Assembly (NCBI GenBank): GCA_910578975.1
Contig: CAJTRZ010000006.1
Span: 58,613-122,612 of the forward strand
From: an uncultured Eubacterium sp.
GTDB lineage: Bacteria > Bacillota > Clostridia > Lachnospirales > Lachnospiraceae
Length of the DNA: 64,000 bases
Direction of reading: 5' to 3'
The notes below the pieces were generated by a model. That model did no database searches, was not told the DNA's origin, and worked only from the letters and a program-made list of their open reading frames with translations. The translations under genes and the position numbers were made by a program. Positions within the stretch are counted from its first letter, which is position 1, and each line of letters begins with the position of its first letter. Below are positions 1 to 8,040 of the stretch, piece by piece.

Positions 1-413
1 TCTCCACATTGTAGATTATATTTTTTTGCAACAATAATTACTTCTTGTGTATCTAAAGTTGGTCTCATACTAACTCCGGTAACCCGTAGCACTGAAAATG
101 CAAATGATGACAATAATACAGTTACTGCTGCTACAATAATAAGTGTAGCTAATATACGTGTTATTATCTTAAAAACTGATTTTTTTTCATTAACACGATT
201 CAGTTCTTCTTCAATAATCTGAGTATTCACTTTCTCCCCATCCTGTTCCAACTTTAATTTGGAGATTAATTCTGTATTACTCTTGTTTGTATTATCACTT
301 TTCTTTTGAAGTATCTGATTCTCTTTCTTCAGCGCATCATTTTCTCTAGACAACGGCAGAAATAATTCTAGCAATTCTTTGCGGTTTAATTTTTTCAAGT
401 CCTTATTTTTCAT
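1..413 (-). CDS. lepB: Signal peptidase I, 3' end outside window
   Basis: The first 137 residues are visible; the gene runs off the left edge. About 75 charged residues (Lys/Glu/Asn, probably coiled coil) come first, then one hydrophobic membrane segment (about residues 86-108), then GVSMRPTL, which matches box B of type I signal peptidases; its Ser is the catalytic nucleophile. The catalytic Lys lies beyond the edge. The enzyme would remove signal peptides from exported proteins outside the membrane. The long charged cytoplasmic N-terminus is more than the minimal family needs. ATG at 413 has no strong ribosome site. It has its own promoter and a hairpin in the leader. Confidence 0.85.
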   Translation of the reverse strand, partial: MKNKDLKKLNRKELLELFLPLSRENDALKKENQILQKKSDNTNKSNTELISKLKLEQDGEKVNTQIIEEELNRVNEKKSVFKIITRILATLIIVAAVTVLLSSFAFSVLRVTGVSMRPTLDTQEVIIVAKKYNLQCG

Positions 414-428
414 TTAAATCTACCTAAT

Positions 429-458
429 TAAAAAGGGGCATTCTATCTCAAATGCCCC
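429..458 (-). terminator. Hairpin plus U-run in lepB leader (possible attenuator)
   Basis: GGGGCATT (435-442) pairs exactly with AATGCCCC (451-458). On the minus strand a run of T follows. It lies between the probable lepB promoter and the lepB start, so it could attenuate lepB rather than end an upstream transcript; rpsO already has its own terminator. Confidence 0.55.
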
Positions 459-515
459 ATTATTTTCAAAAGTTCCAATATCAGAATCCAATTTTTCTGA
501 ATTTAATGCTCATTT

Positions 516-544
516 ATTTTAACATAATTTTCATTTCTTGTCAC
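516..544 (-). promoter_or_regulatory. Probable lepB promoter
   Basis: On the minus strand GTGACA (539-544) and TAAAAT (516-521) are 17 bases apart. They lie downstream of the rpsO terminator and about 100 bases before the lepB start. Confidence 0.45.
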
Positions 545-604
545 TACAATTTTTGACAAAAAATGAGAAATGACCAAAAATATTATTTGCTCTCTACTCT
601 GACC

Positions 605-640
605 TAAAAAAAATAAAGGCAGGGGATATTCCCTGCCTTT
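605..640 (-). terminator. rpsO terminator
   Basis: AAAGGCAGGG (615-624) and CCCTGCCTTT (631-640) form a perfect 10-bp stem with a 6-base loop. On the minus strand a run of eight T follows. It stands directly after rpsO. Confidence 0.9.
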
Positions 641-655
641 AGCACTTTGTATTGA

Positions 656-922
656 TTATTTACGAATACCTAATTTTTCAATTAAAGCTCTGTACTCGTT
701 AACGTCATTTTTCTTGATATAATCAAGTAAACCACGTCTCTTACCTACCATCTTTAAAAGACCTCTTCTTGAATGATGATCCTTTTTGTTTACCTTTAAA
801 TGTTCTGTTAACTCCTTAATTCTGTAAGTTAAGATAGCAACCTGAACTGCAGGTGAACCTGTGTCTGTAGGTGTCTTACCAAATTCAGCTGTAAGCTGTG
901 CTTTTGTTTCCTTTGAAATCAT
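656..922 (-). CDS. rpsO: 30S ribosomal protein S15
   Basis: 88 residues, the usual length of bacterial S15, with the typical opening MISKETKAQL and the core TGSPAVQVAILTYRI and DHHSRRGLLKMVGKRRGLLDY. It binds the 16S rRNA central domain early in 30S assembly. AAAGGAGG lies 8 bases before the ATG. It is the last gene of the rimP-to-rpsO cluster but has its own promoter and terminator. In several bacteria S15 represses its own mRNA; the 100-base leader here leaves room for that, but this was not tested. Confidence 0.98.
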   Translation of the reverse strand: MISKETKAQLTAEFGKTPTDTGSPAVQVAILTYRIKELTEHLKVNKKDHHSRRGLLKMVGKRRGLLDYIKKNDVNEYRALIEKLGIRK

Positions 923-1015
923 TATAATTTCCTCCTTTAATTTTAATATCCCCTGACACTTAAGTAATGGTCGGAGTATCCGTTTACTTAGTGTAGGTTT
1001 TAAACATACGTTGGT

Positions 1016-1044
1016 AGTATACTATACCTCAAAGAATTTGTCTA
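1016..1044 (-). promoter_or_regulatory. rpsO promoter
   Basis: On the minus strand TAGACA (1039-1044) and TATACT (1016-1021) are 17 bases apart, giving a leader of about 90 bases before rpsO. Confidence 0.6.
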
Positions 1045-1088
1045 GTAAGTCTAAATATTTTTATAATAAATTCTTAAAAAACTACTTT

Positions 1089-1991
1089 TTATCTCCGGCA
1101 CATCTCGATATCTCTCTCAATCTGTGCCTTCAGTTCCTCCACGCTCTCAAAAGCCCTCTCTGGTCTTACAAAATCATAAAACTCCACTTGCACAATCTCA
1201 TTATAAATATACTCTTCATAATCCAGGATGTGTGTCTCCACCTTTATCTGTGTTCCACTTTCCACAGTTGGATTAACCCCAATATTTGTAATTGAGTGAA
1301 ATCGCTTTCCTGCCACATTTACTACTGTTTTGTAAACACCTTTTGGTGGAAGTAATTTTGTATCATCCGGAATAATGTTTGCCGTAGGTAGTCCCAACGT
1401 TCTTCCTAATTGCTTTCCCTGCTCAACTTTTCCAATGATACAATATGGATGATCCAACATCTCATTTACTGTAAGCATTTCGCCTTTTAATATTTTTTCT
1501 CTTATCACTGTACTACTGATATCCTTATTATGATACTGTTCTTTTTCCACCACAATTAAATTATATCCATACTTACTTTCATTGTCTTTCAAAAACTCCA
1601 CATCTCCTAGAGCTTTTGTTCCAAATCGAAAATCAGGTCCACATACAATTGTTGTAGCACCAATCTTTTCTTTCAAAATCTGACTGACAAATTCATCTGG
1701 AGTCAGTGACAGAAATTTTTTCTCCATTGGCATCCTCATATAAACATCAATCCCCTGACTGTCACAGAGCATTTGTTTTTCCATTTCTGTTACAATTGTT
1801 TTATTCGAATTATCCTGTAAAAAATTTTTAGGTGAAGTTTCAAAAGTTAATACCACCTTCTGTCTTCCATTCGCTTTTCTTGTGATTTCCCCAAATAATT
1901 TTTCATGCCCCTTATGAATACCATCAAATTTACCAACTGTGACAATTGTATTTTTTAATTTTATATTATCGTTCACTGAAATGCACTGCAT
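1089..1991 (-). CDS. ribF: Bifunctional riboflavin kinase / FAD synthetase
   Basis: 300 residues, normal for RibF. It makes FMN from riboflavin and ATP, then FAD. The N-terminal adenylyltransferase half shows VGKFDGIHKGHEKLF (nucleotidyltransferase GxFDGxHxGH) and a later SSTVIREKI. The C-terminal riboflavin kinase half shows GLPTANI and the VETHILDY region. A clear AAGGAGG precedes the ATG. truB lies 70 bases upstream and rpsO downstream, the usual Firmicute order. Confidence 0.96.
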   Translation of the reverse strand: MQCISVNDNIKLKNTIVTVGKFDGIHKGHEKLFGEITRKANGRQKVVLTFETSPKNFLQDNSNKTIVTEMEKQMLCDSQGIDVYMRMPMEKKFLSLTPDEFVSQILKEKIGATTIVCGPDFRFGTKALGDVEFLKDNESKYGYNLIVVEKEQYHNKDISSTVIREKILKGEMLTVNEMLDHPYCIIGKVEQGKQLGRTLGLPTANIIPDDTKLLPPKGVYKTVVNVAGKRFHSITNIGVNPTVESGTQIKVETHILDYEEYIYNEIVQVEFYDFVRPERAFESVEELKAQIERDIEMCRR

Positions 1992-2007
1992 TTGTCCTCC
2001 TTAACAA

Positions 2008-2039
2008 CAGTAGGCGGACACACAACTGCCCGCCTGCTG
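2008..2039 (-). other. GC-rich hairpin between truB and ribF
   Basis: CAGTAGGCGG (2008-2017) pairs with CCGCCTGCTG (2030-2039) with one G-T pair. No T-run follows, so it is more likely an mRNA processing or stability structure than a terminator. Confidence 0.5.
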
Positions 2040-2060
2040 CTTTCATATCATATTCATTAT

Positions 2061-2969
2061 TTACAGGAACATTTTTAAAGGCTTGTATATTTTTTTCTTA
2101 TCATGATACATATATAATCCTATAAATCTTCCATCATGGGTATACACTCTTACTGTCTGTCCATCTTCGTGATTCATCTTCAGAAGAGTATTGCCTGATG
2201 TAAATATATTTCCATTATACACAAGTTTTTCTGCACTCTCCGAAACAATACACTTCGAATAATTATCGAGCATCTCGTCGACTGGTATTATGTATTCATC
2301 CAGTATATCCATATCCCTGAATTTCTCTATCTGTGTCAAAGTAATGCCATCCTCTACCTTGAAACGTTCCACCTTACTACGTATCAGATGTTCCATACAT
2401 CCACCTACACCAAGTTCATTTCCAATGTCATGGCATAACGTTCTGATATATGTCCCCTTTGAACAGGTCACATGCATATCAACTCTTGGTAAATCAATGT
2501 TTGTCACTGTTATGTCAATAATCTTACAATGTCTTGCCGGACGCTCTATGACCTCACCTCTTCTTGCAAGATTGTATAATTTCTCACCACCAATTTTAAT
2601 CGCTGAAAACATCGGAGGTATCTGTTCGTAATCTCCTATAAAACTTTTTACCGTTTCAAAAACCTGTTCCTCTGTCAAGACATTCAACGCTTCCTCTGAT
2701 GCCTGTTTTATAACCTCTCCGGTTGTATCCTGTGTATTTGTCTCTGTTCCTAACAATAATGTAGCAATATATGTCTTATCTTTCTCCGATAAAATATCAC
2801 ATAACTTTGTTGCTTTTCCTAGACACACCGGTAGAACACCAACCGCATCGGGGTCCAACGTCCCCATATGTCCGATTTTCTTTTGTTTCAGTATACCTCG
2901 AAGCTTCGCCACCACATCATGAGATGTATATCCCGGCTCCTTATATACATTTATTACTCCACTAATCAT
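2061..2969 (-). CDS. truB: tRNA pseudouridine(55) synthase
   Basis: 302 residues. It isomerises U55 in the T-loop of most tRNAs. The catalytic Asp is D39 in GHMGTLDPDAVG; the KIGGEKLYNLARRG and CSKGTYIRTLCHDIG blocks follow, then a PUA-like C-terminus. The start follows the nrnA stop by 13 bases, and the ribosome site (CAGG) is weak, which suggests coupling to nrnA translation. Confidence 0.97.
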   Translation of the reverse strand: MISGVINVYKEPGYTSHDVVAKLRGILKQKKIGHMGTLDPDAVGVLPVCLGKATKLCDILSEKDKTYIATLLLGTETNTQDTTGEVIKQASEEALNVLTEEQVFETVKSFIGDYEQIPPMFSAIKIGGEKLYNLARRGEVIERPARHCKIIDITVTNIDLPRVDMHVTCSKGTYIRTLCHDIGNELGVGGCMEHLIRSKVERFKVEDGITLTQIEKFRDMDILDEYIIPVDEMLDNYSKCIVSESAEKLVYNGNIFTSGNTLLKMNHEDGQTVRVYTHDGRFIGLYMYHDKKKIYKPLKMFL

Positions 2970-2982
2970 ATTTCATACCTGT

Positions 2983-3930
2983 TTATATCTTTTCATTAAT
3001 TCTGTTTGTCACACATTTGATAACTTCTTCAAGACTTCCTTCTATATCAAATCCGGCAGCTCTTACATGTCCGCCACCGCCAAAAGAAACCGCAATCTCA
3101 CTGACATCCACATATTTTTTTGACCGGAGGCTCACCTTGTATCTATTCTCTTCCAACTGATAAACGAACATCGCTACCTCCACTCCCGCCACATTGCGGA
3201 TAGATGCAATCACAGCATCCAAATCGTTCGTTGTAACACCATATTCTTTCATCATATCTGATGTACAATACCCATAGATGCATTTTCCATTCATACAAAG
3301 AATCACATTACTCTGTATCTTCGCTGTAATCATTAACTGGTTGTATGATTTTCTATAAAATGTATCTTCTAAAATGGTATTTACATCTATTCCAAAATCT
3401 ATCATTTTTGCTGCAATATTCATTGTTGTAGACGTCGTAGACTGAAACCTGAATACACCGGAATCATGTGCAATGCCCATATACATTGACTCTGCAATGC
3501 TTTTATCAAAGAGCTTTACATCTAGCAGACCATATAAAACCTCACTGGCAGAACTTGCTTCTGGAACAATATAATTGTAATCAGCATATCCCTGATTGCT
3601 TTTATGATGGTCAATACACACTGTCCTCTTTGCATTTTCAAAGAAAGGTGCATTTTCACCGAGTCTGTCAAAGCTAGCTGTATCAAGAGAAATAAACAAA
3701 TCAAACACTGTTCCGTCAAATCCCTCTGTCTCAATTCTGTCAGTGTTTTTAATTATTCGAAACTTCTCATCTACAAACTCAAGAAAAACTCTTACCTCAA
3801 TATCCTGTCTGTTCTTTTCCAAATAATTGTATAATGACATACAGGAACCAATACAGTCTCCATCCGGTCTTATATGTCCAGCAATTCCCACTGTTTTTGC
3901 ATCACCAATTATCTCATCTATCTTCTTCAT
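2983..3930 (-). CDS. nrnA: DHH-family nanoRNase / pAp phosphatase
   Basis: 315 residues with a full DHH/DHHA1 layout: RPDGD (D23, D25) for metal binding, IDHHKSN near residue 105, and GGGGHVRAAG near the C-terminus for substrate binding. NrnA proteins degrade 2-5-nt RNAs and hydrolyse 3'-phosphoadenosine 5'-phosphate. It sits between rbfA and truB as in many Firmicutes. The protein is probably cytoplasmic; no signal peptide is seen. Confidence 0.93.
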   Translation of the reverse strand: MKKIDEIIGDAKTVGIAGHIRPDGDCIGSCMSLYNYLEKNRQDIEVRVFLEFVDEKFRIIKNTDRIETEGFDGTVFDLFISLDTASFDRLGENAPFFENAKRTVCIDHHKSNQGYADYNYIVPEASSASEVLYGLLDVKLFDKSIAESMYMGIAHDSGVFRFQSTTSTTMNIAAKMIDFGIDVNTILEDTFYRKSYNQLMITAKIQSNVILCMNGKCIYGYCTSDMMKEYGVTTNDLDAVIASIRNVAGVEVAMFVYQLEENRYKVSLRSKKYVDVSEIAVSFGGGGHVRAAGFDIEGSLEEVIKCVTNRINEKI

Positions 3931-4029
3931 TTTCCAACCTTACTCCACAACTTTTTGTTTCCTATTCCTTACTCCATTTTTGTTTGTCCGGCATGTTTGA
4001 TTCAGAATAATTTCAATCAAATTCAAAAA

Positions 4030-4395
4030 TTACTCTTCATTCTCTTTTTTTATGTCATCAATTAATTTTGACATCTTCATACCATACTCTATCGATTCAT
4101 CCATAATAAATCTGATTTCAGGAGTATTTCGAAGATTCACAGTCCTTGCAAGTTCCCGGCGGATAAAACCGGCAGCACTTTTTAATCCCGCCATCGTATC
4201 AGCCTTTGCCTGCTCATCTCCCAGCACACTAATATATGCTTTACAGGTTTTCAGGTCTGGTGCTACTTCTACAGCTGTCACTGTAGTCATAATACCGATA
4301 CGTGGGTCTTTCAACTCACGTATGATATTACTTAATTCTCTTTGCACCTCGCCATTAATCCTTGTATTCTTAATACTATTCTTTCTCATTATCAC
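4030..4395 (-). CDS. rbfA: 30S ribosome-binding factor A
   Basis: 121 residues, one KH-like fold. Recognisable blocks are NGEVQRELSNIIRELKDPRIG and TPEIRFIMDESIEYGMKM. RbfA binds immature 30S subunits near helix 1 of 16S rRNA and helps late maturation. The ATG at 4395 has a modest ribosome site (AAGGAGTGATAATG). A double-hairpin repeat separates it from infB. Confidence 0.95.
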   Translation of the reverse strand: MIMRKNSIKNTRINGEVQRELSNIIRELKDPRIGIMTTVTAVEVAPDLKTCKAYISVLGDEQAKADTMAGLKSAAGFIRRELARTVNLRNTPEIRFIMDESIEYGMKMSKLIDDIKKENEE

Positions 4396-4405
4396 TCCTT
4401 ATTTT

Positions 4406-4533
4406 TCGGGATAAAGCCAGCTCAAAAATCTACGATTTTTTCGCTGTTTGGCGTTCTCCAAATTTCATTCAATCAAAGCCTACTTACGAATACAAGTATT
4501 CAACGTAGCTTTTGATTGAATGAGACTTTATCT
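4406..4533 (-). repeat. Double-hairpin palindromic element, copy 1
   Basis: Outer arms GGGATAAAG (4408-4416) and CTTTATCTC (4525-4533) enclose two hairpins. Hairpin 1 has 19-base arms (4465-4483 with 4505-4523, 17 of 19 paired). Hairpin 2 is AAAAATC-TAC-GATTTTT (about 4424-4440), flanked by CAGCTC and CGCTG. The infB stop lies in the right outer arm. Read on the minus strand, the hairpin-2 half resembles the element at 22443-22583, so this is a repeat family. No T-run follows, so it is not a standard terminator. Confidence 0.6.
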
Positions 4534-7440
4534 CGGTACTTCCACCATAATATATGCTTCAACCTGATCGCCCTCTGCAATACCGTTAAATCCATCAAAT
4601 ACAAGACCACATTCATATCCTGCCTTAACTTCCTTGACATCATCCTTAAATCTCTTAAGAGATGCCACAGGTCCTTCGTAAATTTGTGCTCCATCTCTAA
4701 AAACTCTTGCTGAGCAGCCTCTCTGCATCATACCATCTAACACATAAGAACCAGCAATATTTCCAACACCAGAAGCCTTGAAAATCTGACGAATCTCAGC
4801 ATGACCGATTACCTTTTCCTCGTAAATTGGCTCAAGCATTCCCTTCATAGCACGCTCAATATCATCAATCGCTGTATAAATTACAGAGTAAAGTCTCAAA
4901 TCTACATTTTCATTGTTTGCTGTTGCCTCTGCCTGTGTATCCGGTTTTACATTAAATCCTAAAATAATCGCATTGGATGTAGATGCAAGAATAACATCAG
5001 ATTCATTAATTGCACCAACACCACCATGAATTACTTTTACTTCTACTTCCTCATTAGAAAGTTTTAACAGACTCTGTTTTACAGCCTCTACAGAACCCTG
5101 AACATCAGCCTTAATGATGACATTCAATTCTTTCAGTTCTCCTGCTTCAATCTGTGAATTCAAATCGTCAAGAGAAATTCTAAACTTATTAGATTCCATA
5201 AGTTTTGCCTTGCTGTCCTCAACAAATGTATTTGCAAATTCTTTTGCTTCATTTGCTGTCTCTGTAGAAACGAACACCTCTCCTGCGTTTGGAACACCAC
5301 TTAGACCTAAAATTTCTACAGGAGTAGACGGTCCTGCTGTCTTAATTCTGTTTCCTTTGTCGTCTGTCATCGCTCTTACTTTACCATGGTTTGCACCAGC
5401 AGCAATATGAGCACCAACATTTAATGTTCCCTTCTGTACCAATACAGTAGCAACAGGTCCTTTACCTTTATCAAGTTTTGCCTCAATCACAATACCTCTT
5501 GCCTGACGGTCTGCATTCGCTTTCAATTCTAATACATCTGCCTGTAAAAGTACCATTTCCAAGAGATCATCAATACCTTCTCTTGTGTGGGCTGAAACCG
5601 GAACCATTTCCACATTTCCACCCCAGTCAGCTGCCAGCAGTTCATGTTCAGCAAGCCCCTGTTTTACTCTTTCAATATTGGCACCTGGCTTATCGATCTT
5701 ATTAATCGCTACTATAATTTCGATTCCTGCGGCTTTTGCATGGTTAATTGCTTCTACAGTCTGTGGCATAACACCATCATCTGCAGCAACTACTAAGATA
5801 GCAATATCTGTAGACTGTGCACCACGCATACGCATAGAAGTAAATGCCTCATGTCCCGGTGTATCAAGGAATGTAATCGTCTGGTCATTAATCTTTACAA
5901 CAGATGCACCAATATGCTGTGTAATTCCACCAGCCTCACCTGAGATAACATTCGTCTCTCTGATAGCATCCAAAAGTGAAGTTTTACCATGGTCAACGTG
6001 TCCCATAACACAAACAACAGGCGGACGTTTCTCCATCAATGACTCATCTTCTGCCTCTTCTTTCAGAAGTTCCTCAATCATGTCTACTTTTTCTTCTTTT
6101 TCGCACATAATTTCATATCCTAATGCGATTTCCTCAGCACTGTCAAAGTCTACTTCTGTATTTACAGTAACCATCTTTCCTTCTAAGAACAACTTCTTAA
6201 TCAGGGTAGATGGTGTCATCTTCATTCTTTCCGCAAGTTCACCAATTGTAATAAAGTCTGGTACCTGAATTACCTTAATCTCTTCCTTCTTTTCTTCCTT
6301 CTTCTTTGGTCTCTCCATTATTGGCTTGGAGAAATCATTCTTCTTACCATTCTTTCCTCTTCTGCCACCATCTTCGTAATTCTTTTTATTACGCTCCTGT
6401 TTGTCCTGACGTATTTTATTTTCCCTCGTTTTTCTGTTTTTATCCTGAATTGGCTCTGCCGGTGTTTCATTTCTGTCATTCTTTCTGAAATCACGTCTGT
6501 CATTTCCATTTCTGAAATTATTTCTGTCGTTATTTCTGTCATTTCCATTTCTGAAGTTGTTTCTATCGTTGTTTCTACCATTTCCATTTCTAGAATTGTT
6601 TCTGTCATTATTTCTATCATTTCCATTTCTAGAATTGTTTCTGTCATTATTTCTATCATTTCCATTTCTAGAATTATTTCTGTCATTACGTCCATTGCTA
6701 TGGTCTCTGTTAAAATTACGATTATCCTTATTATTTCTATTATCCCTGCCGTTATTTCTGTCATTATTTGGACGTCTGTTATCTTGTTGTCTATTTCCCT
6801 GTGGTCTGTTGCTCTGCTGTCTGTTATCCGGTCTGACATTTTCAGTCTTTTTTGCTTCCTGCTCCACAGTTTTTACTTCCGGTTGTTTTTCAGGTGTTTT
6901 ATCTTTTACGTTTTCCTCTGCCTTTACGGAAGTTTCAACCTGAACCGTTTTTTCTGCCTTGACTGTCTCTTCCTTTGGTACAATCTTAGGTGTCTCCTGA
7001 ACCGCCTCGTTAACAGGAGTTTTTACTTCTTCCACAACCGGCTCTGCTTTTACTTCCTGTACAGCAACAAGAGGTTTTACTTCCTTCGTCTCAACAGTTG
7101 ATTTTTCTTCTGATGAATGGCGTGAACGACGGCGATGTTCTCCATCACTACTATGTCTGCGTCTTCTTCTTTCACCATCACCATGGCTTCTTCTCTCTCC
7201 GGTTCTGACAACACCTTTACTTGTAATCAATTTTCTAGGTTTTGCCTTTTCTTCTTTCTTCTCTTCTTTTACTTCTTCAGTTTTATTCTTAGAGAATTTC
7301 TGTTTCACATAAGAAATCTGTTCTTCATCTATAGAACTTTGTGCTTTTACTTCCATTCCCTTTTCTTCCAGTGCAGTTACAATATCTGCACTTTTTATTT
7401 CTAATTCTTTGGCTAATTCATGTACTCTCATCTTTGACAT
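4528..7440 (-). CDS. infB: Translation initiation factor IF-2
   Basis: 970 residues, long for a Firmicute. An IF2_N domain lies at residues 1-52. A Lys/Glu/Arg/Asn-rich disordered linker to about residue 390 includes five near-copies of a 13-residue NDRNNDRNNSRNG unit. A second IF2_N domain follows (VPDFITIGELAERMKM), then the GTPase with GHVDHGKT (about 480), DTPGHEAF (about 527) and NKID (about 583), and the beta-barrel domains that bind fMet-tRNA. It places initiator tRNA on the 30S subunit. GGAGG is 8 bases before the ATG. Confidence 0.98.
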   Translation of the reverse strand: MSKMRVHELAKELEIKSADIVTALEEKGMEVKAQSSIDEEQISYVKQKFSKNKTEEVKEEKKEEKAKPRKLITSKGVVRTGERRSHGDGERRRRRHSSDGEHRRRSRHSSEEKSTVETKEVKPLVAVQEVKAEPVVEEVKTPVNEAVQETPKIVPKEETVKAEKTVQVETSVKAEENVKDKTPEKQPEVKTVEQEAKKTENVRPDNRQQSNRPQGNRQQDNRRPNNDRNNGRDNRNNKDNRNFNRDHSNGRNDRNNSRNGNDRNNDRNNSRNGNDRNNDRNNSRNGNGRNNDRNNFRNGNDRNNDRNNFRNGNDRRDFRKNDRNETPAEPIQDKNRKTRENKIRQDKQERNKKNYEDGGRRGKNGKKNDFSKPIMERPKKKEEKKEEIKVIQVPDFITIGELAERMKMTPSTLIKKLFLEGKMVTVNTEVDFDSAEEIALGYEIMCEKEEKVDMIEELLKEEAEDESLMEKRPPVVCVMGHVDHGKTSLLDAIRETNVISGEAGGITQHIGASVVKINDQTITFLDTPGHEAFTSMRMRGAQSTDIAILVVAADDGVMPQTVEAINHAKAAGIEIIVAINKIDKPGANIERVKQGLAEHELLAADWGGNVEMVPVSAHTREGIDDLLEMVLLQADVLELKANADRQARGIVIEAKLDKGKGPVATVLVQKGTLNVGAHIAAGANHGKVRAMTDDKGNRIKTAGPSTPVEILGLSGVPNAGEVFVSTETANEAKEFANTFVEDSKAKLMESNKFRISLDDLNSQIEAGELKELNVIIKADVQGSVEAVKQSLLKLSNEEVEVKVIHGGVGAINESDVILASTSNAIILGFNVKPDTQAEATANNENVDLRLYSVIYTAIDDIERAMKGMLEPIYEEKVIGHAEIRQIFKASGVGNIAGSYVLDGMMQRGCSARVFRDGAQIYEGPVASLKRFKDDVKEVKAGYECGLVFDGFNGIAEGDQVEAYIMVEVPR
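6487..6690 (-). repeat. 39-bp tandem repeat inside infB
   Basis: A 39-base unit containing CATTTCCATTTCT repeats about five times and encodes the Asn/Arg/Asp-rich 13-residue unit of the IF-2 linker. The right-hand copies are almost identical in DNA, so copy number probably changes by slippage. Confidence 0.8.
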
Positions 7441-7453
7441 TTACTACCTCCGT

Positions 7454-7759
7454 CTAATGATTATCTTTTAACAACTTTATGATCGTTCTACTAAAACCTT
7501 CATCCATAACAGCAATTGAAGCACGCTCTCCATTTCCAGTGGATTTTCCTAACTCTTCCTTGCTTCCATATACAAATACCGGAATCTGATAATGTTTACA
7601 TTTATTTAAAAACAGTTTTTTTGTATTATCTGACGCCTCATGAGATACCAGTACTAAAAATGCTTTACCTGTTTTGACTGCCTTCTCTACTGAGAATTCT
7701 CCTGCAACAGTTTTTCCTGCCCTGGTAGCCAGCCCAACCATAGAAAATATTTTATTCAT
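7454..7759 (-). CDS. ylxQ: L7Ae/L30e-family RNA-binding protein YlxQ
   Basis: 101 residues with the L7Ae fold signature: GLATRAGKTVAGEFSVEKAV and LVLVSHEASDNTKKLF. Such proteins bind kink-turn RNA; the role in ribosome biogenesis is not settled. It overlaps the ylxR stop by 8 bases, so the two are translationally coupled within the nusA-infB operon. Confidence 0.9.
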   Translation of the reverse strand: MNKIFSMVGLATRAGKTVAGEFSVEKAVKTGKAFLVLVSHEASDNTKKLFLNKCKHYQIPVFVYGSKEELGKSTGNGERASIAVMDEGFSRTIIKLLKDNH

Positions 7760-8030
7760 TGATATCTCCTAACTGCTCTTTCAATGCTTCTATTACTTCT
7801 TCACTGACATTTGAAATTTTCAGAGTCTTTTCTAACCCTTTATTTTTCATTGCTTTCTCTAAACAATCTGCATCTGCACAAATATATGCGCCTCTGCCGT
7901 TTTGTTTTCCTGTTAAATCAACAAAAATCTGATTTTCTTTATTCCTTACTACACGAATTAGTTCTTTTTTGTCTTTTGACTGTCTGCAACCAATACATGT
8001 TCTCATCGGAACTTTTCTAACCTGCCCCAT
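7752..8030 (-). CDS. ylxR: YlxR/RnpM, RNase P modulator family
   Basis: 92 residues (DUF448). It opens with PMRTCIGCRQSKDKKELIRVVR and has GRGAYIC, the family hallmarks. The B. subtilis member (RnpM) binds RNase P RNA and modulates it; that role is inferred here from family only. AGGAGA lies 6 bases before the ATG. It sits between nusA and ylxQ. Confidence 0.93.
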   Translation of the reverse strand: MGQVRKVPMRTCIGCRQSKDKKELIRVVRNKENQIFVDLTGKQNGRGAYICADADCLEKAMKNKGLEKTLKISNVSEEVIEALKEQLGDINE

Positions 8031-8040
8031 ATGCTGTCTC

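Noticed and set aside
6318..6943. Long open frames overlapping infB in other frames
   Set aside because: They come from the repetitive Asn/Arg codons of infB and have no ribosome sites or family resemblance.
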